Shown here piece after piece: positions 22,260 to 33,755 of a DNA stretch of 64,000 nt (the first letter of the stretch is position 1; every line of letters starts with the position of its first letter). The translations under genes were made by a program, and so were the position numbers. The DNA is from Ornithodoros turicata (taxonomy: Eukaryota > Arthropoda > Arachnida > Ixodida > Argasidae). The DNA lies in NCBI RefSeq assembly GCF_037126465.1, contig NC_088206.1, forward strand, positions 26,662,790 to 26,726,789, given 5' to 3'. Below the pieces are notes generated by a model. It was not told where the DNA came from and ran no database searches. It saw nothing but the letters and a program-made list of their open reading frames with translations.

Positions 22260-22560
22260 GCTGCGCGCTGATGGGCGTTTCACATAGCGATCGTTATCGT
22301 TATGTTTAAAGTTCGCGCGCTCCAAAGCCGCCTTGAGAAGCTCGCGCGAGAGCTCGTGGCGAATCACTGCCGATTTGATGCATTTAACGCGCGTTATGGG
22401 GTAACGACAAGGGGCTCAATCTTGATCTGCACATAGCGATCGTTATAGCTATTTTTCAAAATTTGCGCGCTCATTCCGTCACGCGCATTGGCCGTCGACC
22501 GGGGAGCACGAGCGTTTAGCAAGCGTTACGGGGTAGCGCTAAGTTCAAAATCTAGCCCAA
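22260..22560. repeat. dispersed repeat with CATAGCGATCGTTAT ends, copy 1
   Basis: ACATAGCGATCGTTATCG near 22279 and ACATAGCGATCGTTATAG near 22432 are two starts in tandem. The interior (GAGCTCGTGGCGAATCAC and ACGCGCGTTATGGGGTAACG) recurs in reverse complement at 33990-34225. GC-rich, non-coding, MITE-like. Confidence 0.65.
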
Positions 22561-22700
22561 GATGAAGATCGCGGCTTCTTCTTCTCTCAGCTAGGGGCGG
22601 ATTACTGGCCATTGCATCGGTGCGTCGGCCTAACGTGGCAACGCTTACCGTCGGGCATGCAAGCGCTGCCGATGCACGATCTGAAGTGGTCAGTAAGGCC

Positions 22701-23224
22701 TAGAGAACCACAATTTCCGGAAATTTTGGATCGCTCGAAAAAAACCGTCTCTCTTTTTTTTGTTTTTTTCCGAAAAATTGGAAAAACTGGAAACAAACGC
22801 GGTTACTGCTGAGTCGAAGCATTGCCGGCCAAGCCACAGCATACAATGAGCTAGAAACCTTAGTAGTGTTCGCCCTCTAGGCATAAATGCAGAGCAGAGC
22901 ATCCCATGAGACTGCTGTCTACTGAGCGATAGGTAATTGGAACAACCCGTCCGCTCTGACCAGAACTCCGACATTATGTGAACGCGATGGCGATCGCTTG
23001 GAATAGCCTGACGGAGCTCTAAGTTGGTGGTTGTTGGCGGATTAGAGGCAGCTAAGGCACTGTTGGCGGGTGGGAACGCATCGAAGGCACGAAAATTTAC
23101 ATTTTTCAATTTTGTCGCCTGGAAATTTTTGTCAATTTTTCCGGAGACGAAAAAAAAACCCGGAAAAACTGTTTTTCAAACTTTTTCAAAATTTCCGGGT
23201 TTTTTCCGGGGCTTCGCATCTCTA
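22701..23224. mobile_element. hAT-like non-autonomous element
   Basis: The left end TAGAGAACCACAATTTCCGG and the complement of the right end TAGAGATGCGAAGCCCCGGA both run into CCGGAAATTTTG phrases. Flanking 8-mers GTAAGGCC (22693-22700) and GGAAGGAC (23225-23232) match at six of eight positions. The ends TAGAG and the 8-bp duplication fit hAT. No transposase frame. Confidence 0.55.
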
Positions 23225-23581
23225 GGAAGGACACCGTCGTCCGCTGGGTAGGCGAGCCTCGCCGGCGCGAGGAGCAATGACGCTACTCTCGGTGGCAGAC
23301 GCAAGTCTGTCATGCAAAAAGCCTAAATTTGACGAGATTACCTTACTTTGTATTTACCTCTAACAAATATAAATTTTGTTACCGCGTGGAAAGAAACCTT
23401 CTTGCACATACTTCGCTAGATGAGCACGTAAGACACGAATCAGCCAATGCGAATGCAGTGCGGTATCGTCTGCTGTCGTCGCCGGCTCGAAGGGAATCAT
23501 TCGGCGCTCGGAGCTGTCTCTTTTTCTTTTCACTCTACACCTGTGTTGAGAGTTAATTTCGTATTTTATTTTGACATCACA

Positions 23582-23800
23582 TTGGTAGAAGACGAAGGCG
23601 GTGATATGTGCACTATACGCCGCGGGTTCGATCCCGGCTGAGGGCGGTAGCAATGTGGGCGAGGTAAACATTGCTTCCAGCACCGTGTGTCGGAGATTTC
23701 CGGCGCACGTCAAAAGAACCCCAGGTGGTACAAATTATCCGCAGTCCTACCCTGCGGCATGTGCAACATGTCTTCACACAGCGCAGACAAACCTTACGTG
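23582..23800 (+). mobile_element. second tRNA-derived SINE
   Basis: Box B GGGTTCGATCCCGGC (about 23625-23639) is followed by a body containing AAAGAACCCCAGGTGGT and TCC..AGTCC, a combination I recall from tick tRNA-derived SINEs. TGACATCACA occurs on both sides (23572-23581 and 23801-23810) and is a likely 10-bp target duplication. The 5' tRNA part looks truncated within box A, and no A-tail is present, so the exact start is uncertain. Confidence 0.75.
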
Positions 23801-23810
23801 TGACATCACA

Positions 23811-24436
23811 GTACCATTATTATTATTATTTGGTGGACTTACGGTGTGCTTGCTGAGCTTGTCGAGTGATCTCCTCCTCCTTTTTAGTTGTACAACTAAA
23901 CTAAGCAGTGATTCGGGTAACAGCTCAGGACGACACAGCCTGCTGAGGCATACAGAGAGTTGCCGGCTACAACAAGCAGCCAAGCTCAAAATGTGCGGAG
24001 CGGAGGAAGATGTCGACGGAGGAGGAGGCAGATGCCACCATCAATATCGCACCAACTCCTTGAAGAACGAAGGAGAATGGTAGTGGAACAACAACGACGG
24101 ACCGCAGGAAGCATTGATCGCCTATGCCAAGTATGCCCAATGAAAGAGTTACTAACAATACGGACAATAAAATATGTGCTGGCTCATTCCCGCAGGCACG
24201 GTCTCCAATATCACAATATTTTGCGCACAAGCTTCTGCAGAAAAGGCATACAAATGAATAGCGCAAGTATTGCTAGTTTTTTTTTTTTTTTATTGCAGTG
24301 TCCAAATGTTTCATAAATAAAGAAATGTCATGTCTGTGCAAGACGAAGTTAATTTCACAATGGTGGGTTACAAACACACTAACACAGCTCATGCCGGTGC
24401 ATAACATTCCCTACATGGGAAACACTCGATGTCATG
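23811..24436. other. no gene recognised; ATT microsatellite
   Basis: (ATT)n follows the SINE at 23814-23831. On the minus strand TATGCCTTTTCTGCAG near 24235 is a strong acceptor that could belong with the exon candidate at 24437-24612, but the joined frame stops after seven codons. Confidence 0.35.
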
Positions 24437-24612
24437 TCAATGTTTCCATATACGTCCTGTATGTGTATACACGAGGCTTTGGACAGTCGGAAGAAAGAAA
24501 CAAACTGCTCTTTCGACAACGACGTGAAGATATCCTTGTGAGCACGAAATGTCCTCGTTGACTCCACTGAAGCGGCTCCTTGGTCCTCTAGAAACGCGTA
24601 CACAAGCGCCAT
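24437..24612 (-). CDS. possible first exon of a Harbinger-like transposase gene
   Basis: ATG at 24612-24610 in a good context (TTGAAAATGGCG) opens a frame with TFRAHKDIFTSLSKEQFVSF, then FRLSKASCIHI. This pattern resembles the N-terminal F-R-SK region of PIF/Harbinger transposases and their domesticated relatives. CAGGAC|GTATATG could be a donor. Sequence upstream (24.6-24.8 kb) is CpG-rich. No catalytic DDE region is found nearby, and the assignment rests on a short pattern. Confidence 0.3.
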
Positions 24613-24999
24613 TTTCAACGACGAACATCGCAACGTTTTGCGTCGGCTGACCTCCTCGCCCAATGGCTACGAACGCCGCACACCCGGCGATAGTGGCAGG
24701 CTGCGAGTAAGGTCACTTCTTCTATCTCACGACGAAGCCGGTCACGTGCAGCACGCGTTACTATGGAGACGACGCTGCGCTACGCACCAACAAGTGGCCA
24801 GTAATCCGCCCTAGGTGTTTGCGGTCCATCTTTAATGGCGCATTCCATTGGCGGAGCTGGGTCAAATTTTTGCTTCGAGAAGGGACAAAACCTGCTCCAT
24901 TGGCAGAATCGTGCCAGACGCCCAATGTTTCATTGGCAGAGCAAGGGCAAAACGTTTGTTCGAAAGAGCAATTGTTTTTGACCCGCGAGACCAAAGCTA
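24613..24999. other. CpG-rich upstream region, no gene recognised
   Basis: Several CCAAT/ATTGG motifs (near 24847, 24898, 24912 and 24930) lie in this stretch, which may be promoter sequence for the minus-strand exon candidate. No protein motif. Confidence 0.3.
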
Positions 25000-25105
25000 A
25001 CCCGGGAAGCGTATTTCGAAACCCTGACCGATACAGAAGAGCGGCGGCAGAAAACCCTGAAAACCCGATGCGTCGCGTTGGCGCAGGACGCTGCTGACAT
25101 AATGG
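25000..25105 (+). repeat. dispersed repeat (GACCGATACAGAAGAGCGGCGG), copy 1
   Basis: The segment from CGTATTTCGAAACCCTGACC through AGAAAACCCTGAAAACCCGATG recurs in reverse complement at 33655-33755 with an expanded CGG run there. Non-coding; family unknown. Confidence 0.7.
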
Positions 25106-26635
25106 CGGCTGTAGGCGGTTTTACGTTTTGTGGTGTTGGGTTGGGACAGATGGGTTGAGGGAAAAGAAGCAGATAGATTTGGCTTGCTGGTTGACGTGCC
25201 TTGAGATTACGCGTTAAGTAACTCGCAAGTTCTTCCAACACTTATGCTCCATGTGTTTGAAAGCGTGAGTCCGCAGAGAGCCTGTGTTTTCAGTGTATGA
25301 GAGCGATGTTGTGCTTCTATTTTGGTGGTCATTGCTATTAATACACGGCATGGAAGTTGAAAATGTTCGAATGTGAAAGTGGGAGAGAAGCTGAAAATGG
25401 GTCCTTGCGGCGTGTAGAGAAGTTTGAAGTGAATCTGCAAAAGCAAAGGCGCCGTAGTGAAGTTTGTGCGTAGTGCGTGCACAAAGACTGTGTGTGTGGT
25501 TCCGACTAGAGTCACTAATAGTGACTAGAGTTCTGACGTTTTCAGGTTCTATTCCTTTTGTCTTTTTTTCTCTCGCAGAGAAAGTTACATGTAGTGGTCT
25601 TGAGCGTCAAATCCAAATAATGTGCACCCAGTTTAGCTCATGATTGAAGCGTGATTAAATTCAGGGCGATACTTGGGGGTTTAACACGAACTCTTCAGGC
25701 TCTTGGGTCGAATCGGGTATAACACGTAATCAGGCTGTATTTATGGTGCATTTCAGTGCACTTCACATATATTTCTGACCAACATTTATAAGCTTTTATG
25801 ACCATAGTGTTGATACAGCTTACTTTTGTGGTTACATGTTGGCAAAAAGTCGATTACACTTGCCTTTCATTACTAAATGAAAGGATAAATGTACACAGTA
25901 TGACAAAGAATGTACGCAGGTTTTTATATTGCTATATTTTGTCTTTTATTCAGTGTTTCTGACTGCTAACAGGGAACTGTGGCCTGAACTTGAGAAAACA
26001 TTATGCATAATGTACACATGCGTACCTAAAGATAGCAAGTGCACCAAAATAGCAAGACTAAAATGAATGAAAAGCAGACTTCTACAAAAGCTACCAGTAA
26101 AAACAAAAACAATAATGAAGTCAGTATCACTGCATTGGTCATCTTATGATGAGGAATCGCATTCACATTGTTTTCTGCAGAGAGAAGGAATGCTTCGAGT
26201 TGGAACATTTAGGTATAGCTACTTGCGTCTCACTTGATATCACCCAACCAGAACTGACCAATTTTGTCACACATTTATTCCTGAAATGTTTGTTTTCTCA
26301 TTTGAACTGCACGAACTGAACGCAAGTATTAGTTACGTTACTTGTTTTAGATTAGTTCATTACTACGCAGCTCAGGGAGACATTACTTTTGTAACTTTAT
26401 GACTTAGCAAATGCCCACACTGCACGTTCCATGAGCAATATTGAAATCACCATTTGTGGTGTAAATTATATTATCAGATTTTATTCACTCTGTATCCCAT
26501 GGCTAAGATAGTCTCTGTGTCTCATGGTCAACTCTCATCTCTGCTCATGACTCTGATGGTAATGGACAATGAGACAATAGTGGTTATCACCTCAGAAAGA
26601 TCATCAGTTTCACCCGTTACCTGTTTATGCAATAC
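25106..26635. other. no gene recognised
   Basis: CGGGTATAACACG-type phrases at about 25660-25735 recall the CGGGTTTAACCCG interior of the hAT-like elements at 20.7 and 26.6 kb and may be a remnant. Otherwise AT-rich without recognisable coding. Confidence 0.4.
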
Positions 26636-26643
26636 CTCATGCA

Positions 26644-27149
26644 TAGGGTTCTTCGTTTTCGGGTTTTATGGTTTTTCAAATTTGGGGGGTAAAAATCGGG
26701 CGTTATTTACACACGAGAATTCGGGGAGAAATCGTGCGCCACGATCTCTATTTGATATGTCATCGCGGAATTTTCGGGTGAAACGAAAGCCATATGAAAC
26801 AAGCCATTGCTTTACACGTGGACGAGAAACAAGAATCTTTATATTCCGCTCGTAGGCTGGGGCAGTGAATGACTGTCGTATTCAAACACTTGCTCGAGCC
26901 CCACAAAAGCTCGTCTTTCATTCCTGCAGGAGGGGATTATAGAAGGAGGACAAATAGGTTGTCACAAATAGCTGTCTTTGCTGATATTATCATTCACTTT
27001 TCCGACGGTGTACCGAGAACGACAAGATGAAGGACCGCGAGCATTTCGGGTAGATATCGGGTTTTTACCCGAACTCTTGAAAACTTGTTCGGGGGGGGGG
27101 GGGGAACTATTGTGAAAAATCGGGTTTAACCCGAAAACGAAGAACCCTA
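26644..27149. mobile_element. hAT-like non-autonomous element with perfect 8-bp target duplication
   Basis: The first 20 bases, TAGGGTTCTTCGTTTTCGGG, are matched exactly by the complement of the right end. CTCATGCA flanks both sides (26636-26643 and 27150-27157). An 8-bp duplication and TAGGG ends fit the hAT superfamily. The interior has CGGGTTTAACCCG palindromes and a G-run at about 27092-27105, and no transposase. The 506-bp length marks it as a MITE. Confidence 0.85.
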
Positions 27150-27458
27150 CTCATGCACATACCAGATTCACCACGGAATGGAGACAACCATTGACCATTA
27201 CCAGTCATAACTAGAATTGTAGCTCCAGAAAAACATGTCTAAATTACTTTGGTTAGGAATAGTGACAAGATGTATTTGACATGGTCATGAGATGCCTACA
27301 ACTTGCTTTTCATTTTTGGCTGGGGCCACTGCTGCATGGTTGGGTATTACTGGGAACCCTCTGTTTTGGCAACTAACACATGACACGTTGCTTTGTTTTT
27401 ATTATTTAGGAAAGCTGTCATACAACGGTTTCTACAAGGGGGTATTTAGCAAACTTAG

Positions 27459-27546
27459 AAACTTGTTAACTTATCAAGCTTGTTAACTTGTTGAAACTTG
27501 TTAACTTATCAAGCTTGTTAACTTGTTGAAACTTGTTAACTTATCA
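27459..27546. repeat. short tandem repeat, 35-bp unit
   Basis: AACTTGTTAACTTATCAAGC followed by TTGTTAACTTGTTGA is repeated twice and a third time in part. It is a local minisatellite of no evident function. Confidence 0.85.
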
Positions 27547-28570
27547 CAAAAAAAATACAGTGCCAGTGTTTGCACCCACTTGACCCAATCTTGATCATAC
27601 TGCACCATCACATGCTGTATGTATGTATGCACATAAATTGAGCTTTAAGTACAACATGTTGCTCACAAATGCAAAGGCACTGCAGCTCTGTAGAACAGTA
27701 ACATGCACAGCCAGGTTATGAAACAAAAAGGGCTTGACTAGACAGCAGTGTCTTCATTATAGTGAAGTTGTTGGAACTTTGGGCACCGAACACTAGGGAT
27801 GTTGCCTTGGCGGCACTTGTGTTCAGAGCTATGGGATGGATACAACCTTTTAGGATTCTCTGTGCATGATCCTGGGACAATTGCAAATAGTGGACTGCTA
27901 GTGAATATATGGCTAGTGGACTTCTGAACAGCGAACATGTGCATAGTGGATACTAAACTTGCGAGCAGAGCACATGAGCAGTATTTTTAGGGAGTGGGGG
28001 GGATGAGAAATTATGTTAGGAGCAGCAGAACAAGTTGGGAGACATGTTCAATTTCTCTTTTTTCATTACAAGCAAACAAAAGAGATTATTTATTCATGTC
28101 ACTAGAGTAATACTTGCAATGTCACACAGCAATGTCGTTTCCACGAAACCCCCACATGTTGCAGGATAAATTACTTGCTTGGGCTTCACGCATGTCGTTG
28201 GAGTTCGACGCAACAGTGAAGTCCGTAATTCCGTGTAATACAAAAACATTACAACTGTATTCCCCATGTTTTGCCTCTAACAATGGCCTTTTAATATTTC
28301 AGTTTGATGTGCACAAACGACATGTCAATTATGGTAGCACCATATCACTAGAGTTACAGCTTTTTGGTTTTCCTATAGGCTGTGTAAACACCTGCCAGAA
28401 AGCTTTAAATCGATGAGACTTTTTTTTAATGTTGATTTTTCTGTGCTTAAGAGCATGGTTTTGATGAATTCTGGTCCCACTCACTGCTATAACGTTCAGA
28501 TTGTAGGGGGAAACTCGAAGAACACACAGCCTCAACAACACAGACATCTATTGATTAGTCGTATAAGGTC
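27547..28570. other. no gene recognised
   Basis: A 100-codon plus-strand frame at 28114-28416 has no motif I recognise and no conserved relative in the window. Confidence 0.35.
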
Positions 28571-28690
28571 ACCAGGGTGGGGGGGGGGATATCTTTATTA
28601 TGTAAAAAAGTAAGAGGGAAAGGTTAGCTTGCGCCACAGCGGGTTGCTATTCCCAGCAAAGAAAGGCAACCAAAAAGAAAAACAAACCAC
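28571..28690 (-). mobile_element. extreme 3' end of an RNase H-type LINE
   Basis: On the minus strand GGGAATAGCAACCCG, then AGCTAACCTTTCC, an AATAAA-like signal and GATATCCCCCC reproduce the end of the LINE at 61866-61932. Only about 100 bp of 3' UTR is present, an extreme 5' truncation. Confidence 0.7.
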
Positions 28691-29969
28691 CAAGGGCAAT
28701 GCAATGAACATGTACAGTACTATGGCTATCAGATAACAGTTGTGTTAGTGAGCTTTAGGACATGTCTTGCCATCGTTGCACAAGAAAGAGGAAATGTATT
28801 GCGTTTTATGATGTCTGGTGCTAATGCCATACAAGCATAGCCCAGGCAAGTTCACGGCAATTAATCAGATAGACCTCAAACAGCCGACAAAAACTTGTCT
28901 GGTACCTGCTACATTTTAATGTAGGTGTTCTCTCATTACCTCGAGCTACGATAAATCATACTTTTGAATACTTCACGCAAACTTCATGTTACCTCCATGT
29001 ATAGCCCACAGTTTTCAGTGTATTGAAAAGCTTATTAACTGAACGGCATTTTTGCCTAATCAACATTTTTCATTCCCTTGTGAAACCCTCCTACGGGCAG
29101 AAGATGGCTTCCGCATGTTGCTGACGCCATCTCTTGAGACAGCCTCCTTTGAACATAATGCTCACCTCGAGACGCCTGTCTCCTAAGGAAGGCACCCTTA
29201 GTACTTGGGCTTCAGCTGACATCAGACATTTAGTTTTGAGGACTGACGTGTTAAGCTAGTAACCATCGACATGCTTCTTTTGAATATCTCTGCAGTTATT
29301 AACTTATGCCTGCTTTTTTGTGGCCCCACTCATAATAGCACTTCTTCAGAGGAAAGGCAAAAAAAAGTGAGCTGCGACATATATTTGGAGTAATTTATGA
29401 CAATTTGAACAAAAATATGTAATGACCTGGGGTTTGAATTAATGAGTCTACTGTAATTTGGTGTTCTACACAACCTCTTGCAATTATGCCCATATGATAA
29501 AGTTGCATGCAGGTCCAGTCCATTAGTTTTCCTTCGTTATGCTGCTTCCTTCTGATTTGTTTATTTATGCCCTCAGGGCAGAGCAATGTGATGCTTGATG
29601 AACTTTGACAATTGTTTCTGTACTGCACCATCTTTTGAAAGCCGCAAAAAAGCATTTTATAAGTTTACGCAGACTGTTCTGCAAATCTTGTAGGTTATGC
29701 TTTGTGGTAAACAGGCCTCATCAATGGACGTACTCTGAAAACAACATGACAGGATGCAGTCTTTTCGTGTTGTCTTCAACATTTGCCCATTCATCAGGGT
29801 TGTTTACCATGCAGTTTGTCCACAAGCTTTCCAGCATTTATGCTGTTCTATCAGTGGTTTGGTTCTAAACACAATGTTGTAACACAATTGTGTTTAATAA
29901 AGCTCATGTCTTGCAGCCACAGCAACCATTTAGTTGAGTGAAATGATGAAGCCCACACATGCCGTGTTA
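28691..29969. other. no gene recognised
   Basis: AT-rich, with short frames on both strands. None carries a recognisable domain. Confidence 0.35.
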
Positions 29970-30062
29970 TATTTGTTGTTTATTATTATATACTATTATT
30001 GTTAAACTAATATTAATAATATAACTAATTATATACTATTATTATGTATTATTATTATGCTG
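29970..30062. repeat. ATT/TATTA microsatellite
   Basis: Interrupted runs of ATT and TATA trinucleotides form a low-complexity block. Confidence 0.85.
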
Positions 30063-30151
30063 CATAGTCTTATACGTGGTTGCAGATACCCAACGCAGGT
30101 CTCATCTATCATACAGGCTACAACGCATACTTTTCGTAAAAGCAAGGGATA

Positions 30152-30292
30152 GTGGTGTGGGGGGGGGGGGATAATGGGGGGATATGTTTATTATATTAAA
30201 AAGTAGTAGGAAAAGGTTAGCCTCTGCTATGACGGCTTCCTATTCCCAGAAAAGAAAAAAGGGAAAGACAAACCAAAGAAAAAACAAGTGGT
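30152..30292 (-). mobile_element. extreme 3' end of an RNase H-type LINE, second copy
   Basis: The minus strand has GGGAATAGGAAGCCG, GGCTAACCTTTTCC, AATAAACATATCCCCCC and then a long C-run. This matches the 3' termini at 28.6 and 61.9 kb. No coding part remains. Confidence 0.75.
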
Positions 30293-30514
30293 GTAAGGTG
30301 TTTACCAAAAGCTGTCTTTTCTATGCAGTAAACTTTTGATCAAACACAAGCATGCGTGATGACAGTGAAAACATCATAACCATCAGGTCTATCAACACAA
30401 CCCCTTTCGCTAAAGATGAGTTGTGCAGTGAGTGGCTTATTTGTATATGCTCACTAACTAATTAAATAAATATCAACTTTTGAATTTTACTTTGGACACT
30501 TTTGGGTAAGTACC

Positions 30515-30703
30515 TGGGCCTGCTTGCACTAGACTTCTGCTAGGGTCCTAACCTTGAGGAATTCCCTTTGGCACAGCCTTGCTAGTACTTGTGTCACGTG
30601 CTACTGACATAAACTTTCCTATAAGCGAAATGCACTGACAGAGCTGTGTCAAAGGAAATGCCTCAAGGTTAGCATCCTAGCAGAAGTTTCGTGCAAGTGG
30701 GCC
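30515..30703. mobile_element. inverted-repeat MITE with 6-bp target duplication
   Basis: About 65-bp arms (left TGGGCCTGCTTGCACTAGAC, matched by the complement of GTGCAAGTGGGCC) share CTAACCTTGAGG and CTTCTGCTAGG. AGTACC flanks both ends (30509-30514 and 30704-30709). The element is 189 bp and non-coding. Confidence 0.8.
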
Positions 30704-30741
30704 AGTACCTCCAGCAAAAAATGTTCTGAGAACGAACTGCA

Positions 30742-31600
30742 TTGACACTCAGTGACTTTTTCGAGGTATTAGTTGGCTTCTGTTTACATATTTCTTGCGT
30801 GAAGCATTGTACAAATGTGCTCTCTGGCTGCTGTCAGTTGTGTGTCAGGGTCACATGGAAGATACACTGCGCTTTTCATTCGTCTTCGCTACCGAACTGG
30901 TGCACAGCACTCGTGTCGTCTCATGATGCAAACGTGCTGTCTCACCTGCGGAATGACATCATAGCCACTGCTGTTTACAAGTCAGGTAGAGAAGGATTCC
31001 AAAGCATGCCTTGTGGCTGTTCTTTAAGCAGTGTTCACAGAGACCAACAGACCAACTTCGAGGCGGTGCCATCTGCGTATACACAAGTACCAACTAGGCA
31101 GTTTCGCAAGCAAACAATCTCGCATCATCTTATTTCACCAAGAGAACAACATTCTCTTAAGAAATCCCAACTGGGAGATTTCTGCAGTTTTGACCTTTTA
31201 AGGACTATTATTTTTCAGCTACACCTGCAATCTAATAATAGTAGTACGGCACTATGACACAAATAAAATTGCATCACCATAGGAAGTGAGGGCATAAGTC
31301 ATGTGACAATGCTCCTCTCGCCGACTTGCCAATGCACAACCAATTTCTGAAGGTTTCGTTCGGTGACAGATTCCCTCCAATTTGAGTCGGTCATGAATGT
31401 GCAGTTGGTGCAGAAAGTTGGCCTGTGTGAACGCTCTTATCCTTTGTCACCCCTGTTTGTGTGACAGACAAATGAACATGCGATAGATACGTCAAGTGAG
31501 CTGAGTAAGAAAGCTTTGGACACTGCTCTGTACAAAAAATGTGTAAACTGTAACCAACTGATAACTTGAAAAAATCACCAATTGCCAACATAGTTTTTTA
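30742..31600. repeat. diverged inverted pair around an unassigned 171-codon frame
   Basis: The plus frame starting at 30742 begins TLSDFFEVLVGFCLHISC, and the minus strand at 31591-31391 has IGDFFKLSVGYSLHIFC. The nucleotide sequences are also alike, so this is an old inverted repeat, not necessarily a protein. The rest of the plus frame to 31257 has no recognisable motif. Confidence 0.35.
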
Positions 31601-32273
31601 AAGATATTTTTCACTCAAGGTTCCGATACGTAAAACAGACATTCCAAAAGTTTCACTAATAAAACTTAAATGTTAGAATTTTCATTCAATTAGCAAGCAT
31701 ATACAAATGAGCCCTTTGCCTGTACAGTCCATGGCACTGCACTCTCAAGTTTACGGAGGTCTAATCTGAAACCTGCACTAGTGCAACCCAGCTTAAGACA
31801 TACAGAATTAATTTGCCAGTTTTGATTGAAACACATGTGTCAAGTGTGGACAACATACACTTGTTTCCTGACTATAGGTCCTCTATGCCCATTCAGAAGA
31901 AGAGCTCGATGCAGGGACAGCCAGCCCTCAGTCAGTCTCACCGATGCAAGTGTCAAAGCGATGCTGCTCGATTACAATCTCTGTCTCTTTATTACAAATA
32001 TCCAATCATTACATTATTCTTTATTTGACACAATATCATTTTCCTTCAATACAAGTCAGGTCACATCTGTCATTTGATTGACTCGCCTGCAAGTTTGTTG
32101 CAGTTGTTGATGTTGCAAAATATAACAAAATTTTAAAAAAATTCCTAGAGTATAATAACTATTGGGACCTGTCTACTAGTGTGTGCTGACAATTGTAGTA
32201 CTTATTATCTGAATGAAGATATAATAAGTACAACATGGTCTTCACTTTTGCATTGAAATACAGATAGCCTGTT
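31601..32273. other. no gene recognised
   Basis: AT-rich sequence without motif or repeat partner. Confidence 0.35.
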
Positions 32274-32281
32274 TGTGTTCC

Positions 32282-32534
32282 CAGTGGCGTGTCTAGGGTG
32301 TGGCAGGTGTGGACAGGTGCCATGGGCGCCAGGTGAACAGGGGCGCTATTATGTGGTCGGATGTGAATGTGCCAGGTCGGGTACTCAACCTGGCACATTC
32401 ATAAATGATCTAAAGCACCCGCCATTAGAGAGGTTATAGTGTGAAACCTAGTGCGGACAACACGAAAACGCATCTCCAAGGACAACATGTTAACCATGTT
32501 GCCATGGGCGCAGGTAGCTCTAGATACGCCACTG
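32282..32534. mobile_element. hAT-like MITE with perfect 8-bp target duplication
   Basis: The left end CAGTGGCGTGTCTAG and the complement of the right end CAGTGGCGTATCTAG differ at one base. TGTGTTCC flanks both sides (32274-32281 and 32535-32542). CAGTGGCGT ends with 8-bp duplications are typical of a widespread hAT-type MITE group. The interior has repeated CCATGGGCGC phrases near both ends. A relative with similar ends lies at 50807-50963. Confidence 0.9.
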
Positions 32535-32755
32535 TGTGTTCCTGCCTTCAGTGTATGTCTCAGCCTTAGCATTACACATCTCTACAGCAACACATAGCAT
32601 GACACATCGTATTGACAGTTCAGTACAGTGGATCAATTCTACGCACCGTGTTTACCAACAGCATATGAATTATCAGTGGAGGCTCCTAAATGACAACTGT
32701 TTTGACGCAAGAGCCTGTTTTGATGTGCTTCGAATGTGGGTCGAGGCACATACTA

Positions 32756-33291
32756 CAGGGTTCGCCAAGATAAACTTCGGGGTTTGTAACGAAGATAAAA
32801 CAAATTAGAACAGTGTCAGAAAGCCAAACTAGATGTTAGAAGACGTATTATGCCCCAAAATTTCATGTCGACAATGCCGCTTTGTCCGTTTCTCTGTGGA
32901 TAAATCGTGAAAATTAAAAAATCGCCGCTTCCTAAACGGCTATACCCGTGTTTCAGCTTCTTTCCGTCAGATGGCGAAACGGTCGAACGCGGCGTTGCAG
33001 AGTACGATTCTGCATTCAGTTCCACTTGTTCAGATTTTGATGTCGTCTGCAACGCCGCGTTCAACCGTTTCGCCATCTGACGGAAAGGAGCTGAAACACA
33101 GGTATAGCCGACTAGGCAGCGGCGGTTTTCGAATTTTCACGATTTATTCGCAGAGGAACGGACCAAATGGCAGTATCGACATAAAATTTTGGGGCATAAT
33201 ACATCCTCTAACACCTACTTTAGCTTTCCGACACTGTTCTTATTTGTTTTTTCTCCGTTACAAACCCCGAAGTTTATCTTCGCGAACCCTG
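32756..33291. mobile_element. long palindromic DNA element, 245-bp arms, TA duplication
   Basis: Arms at 32756-33000 and 33047-33291 are near-complete reverse complements of equal length around a 46-bp loop. The outer ends are CAGGGTTCGC...GCGAACCCTG and TA lies on each side (32754-32755, 33292-33293), as in Tc1/mariner-type insertion. Short frames on either arm mirror each other and should not be read as genes. A transcript would fold into a hairpin of about 245 bp. Confidence 0.9.
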
Positions 33292-33293
33292 TA

Positions 33294-33654
33294 CATCAGA
33301 CAGGGAAAGAACGACATTGACATTAACAGTGCGTCTGGACATACTGTTCCTTGTGTGACAGTTTCCGAACGTTCAAATTAACAGTTGTTGCCCTCGTGCT
33401 GTATATGCCGTGACACATTCTCCGACTATCTGTCTGGTTTCAACTATAACTTCGTAACGTTCCGTCTCATCTACAGTCCAAGGGTAGTCAAATTTGACCC
33501 ACCCTTGCTTGTAATCCAAACACATAGTAAAGAACTTCAAAATTACGTGCATGTTCCAACCTAGCCTTGTTCTCCAGCACATTTCACCCCCATCCGCCCT
33601 GCCCCTGTGGCCGATGCGTACAATAACTACAATTTCCAAATAGTCGCCGTCAGC
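33294..33654. other. no gene recognised
   Basis: Short frames without motif between the palindromic element and the CGG-containing repeat. Confidence 0.35.
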
Positions 33655-33755
33655 GTCGGCGTCCGTACAGCAAACACATCGGGTTTTCAGAGTTTTCTGC
33701 CGCCGCCGCCGCTCTTCTGTATCGGTCAGGGTTTCGAAATACGCACCCGGGAAAG
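33655..33755 (-). repeat. dispersed repeat (GACCGATACAGAAGAGCGGCGG), copy 2
   Basis: Reverse complement of 25000-25075, with a longer (CGG)n tract at about 33700-33713. Confidence 0.7.

Noticed and set aside
32816..33381. Two similar proteins starting MAKR(L/S)NAALQ on opposite strands
   Set aside because: They are the same sequence read from the two arms of the palindromic element, not a divergent gene pair.
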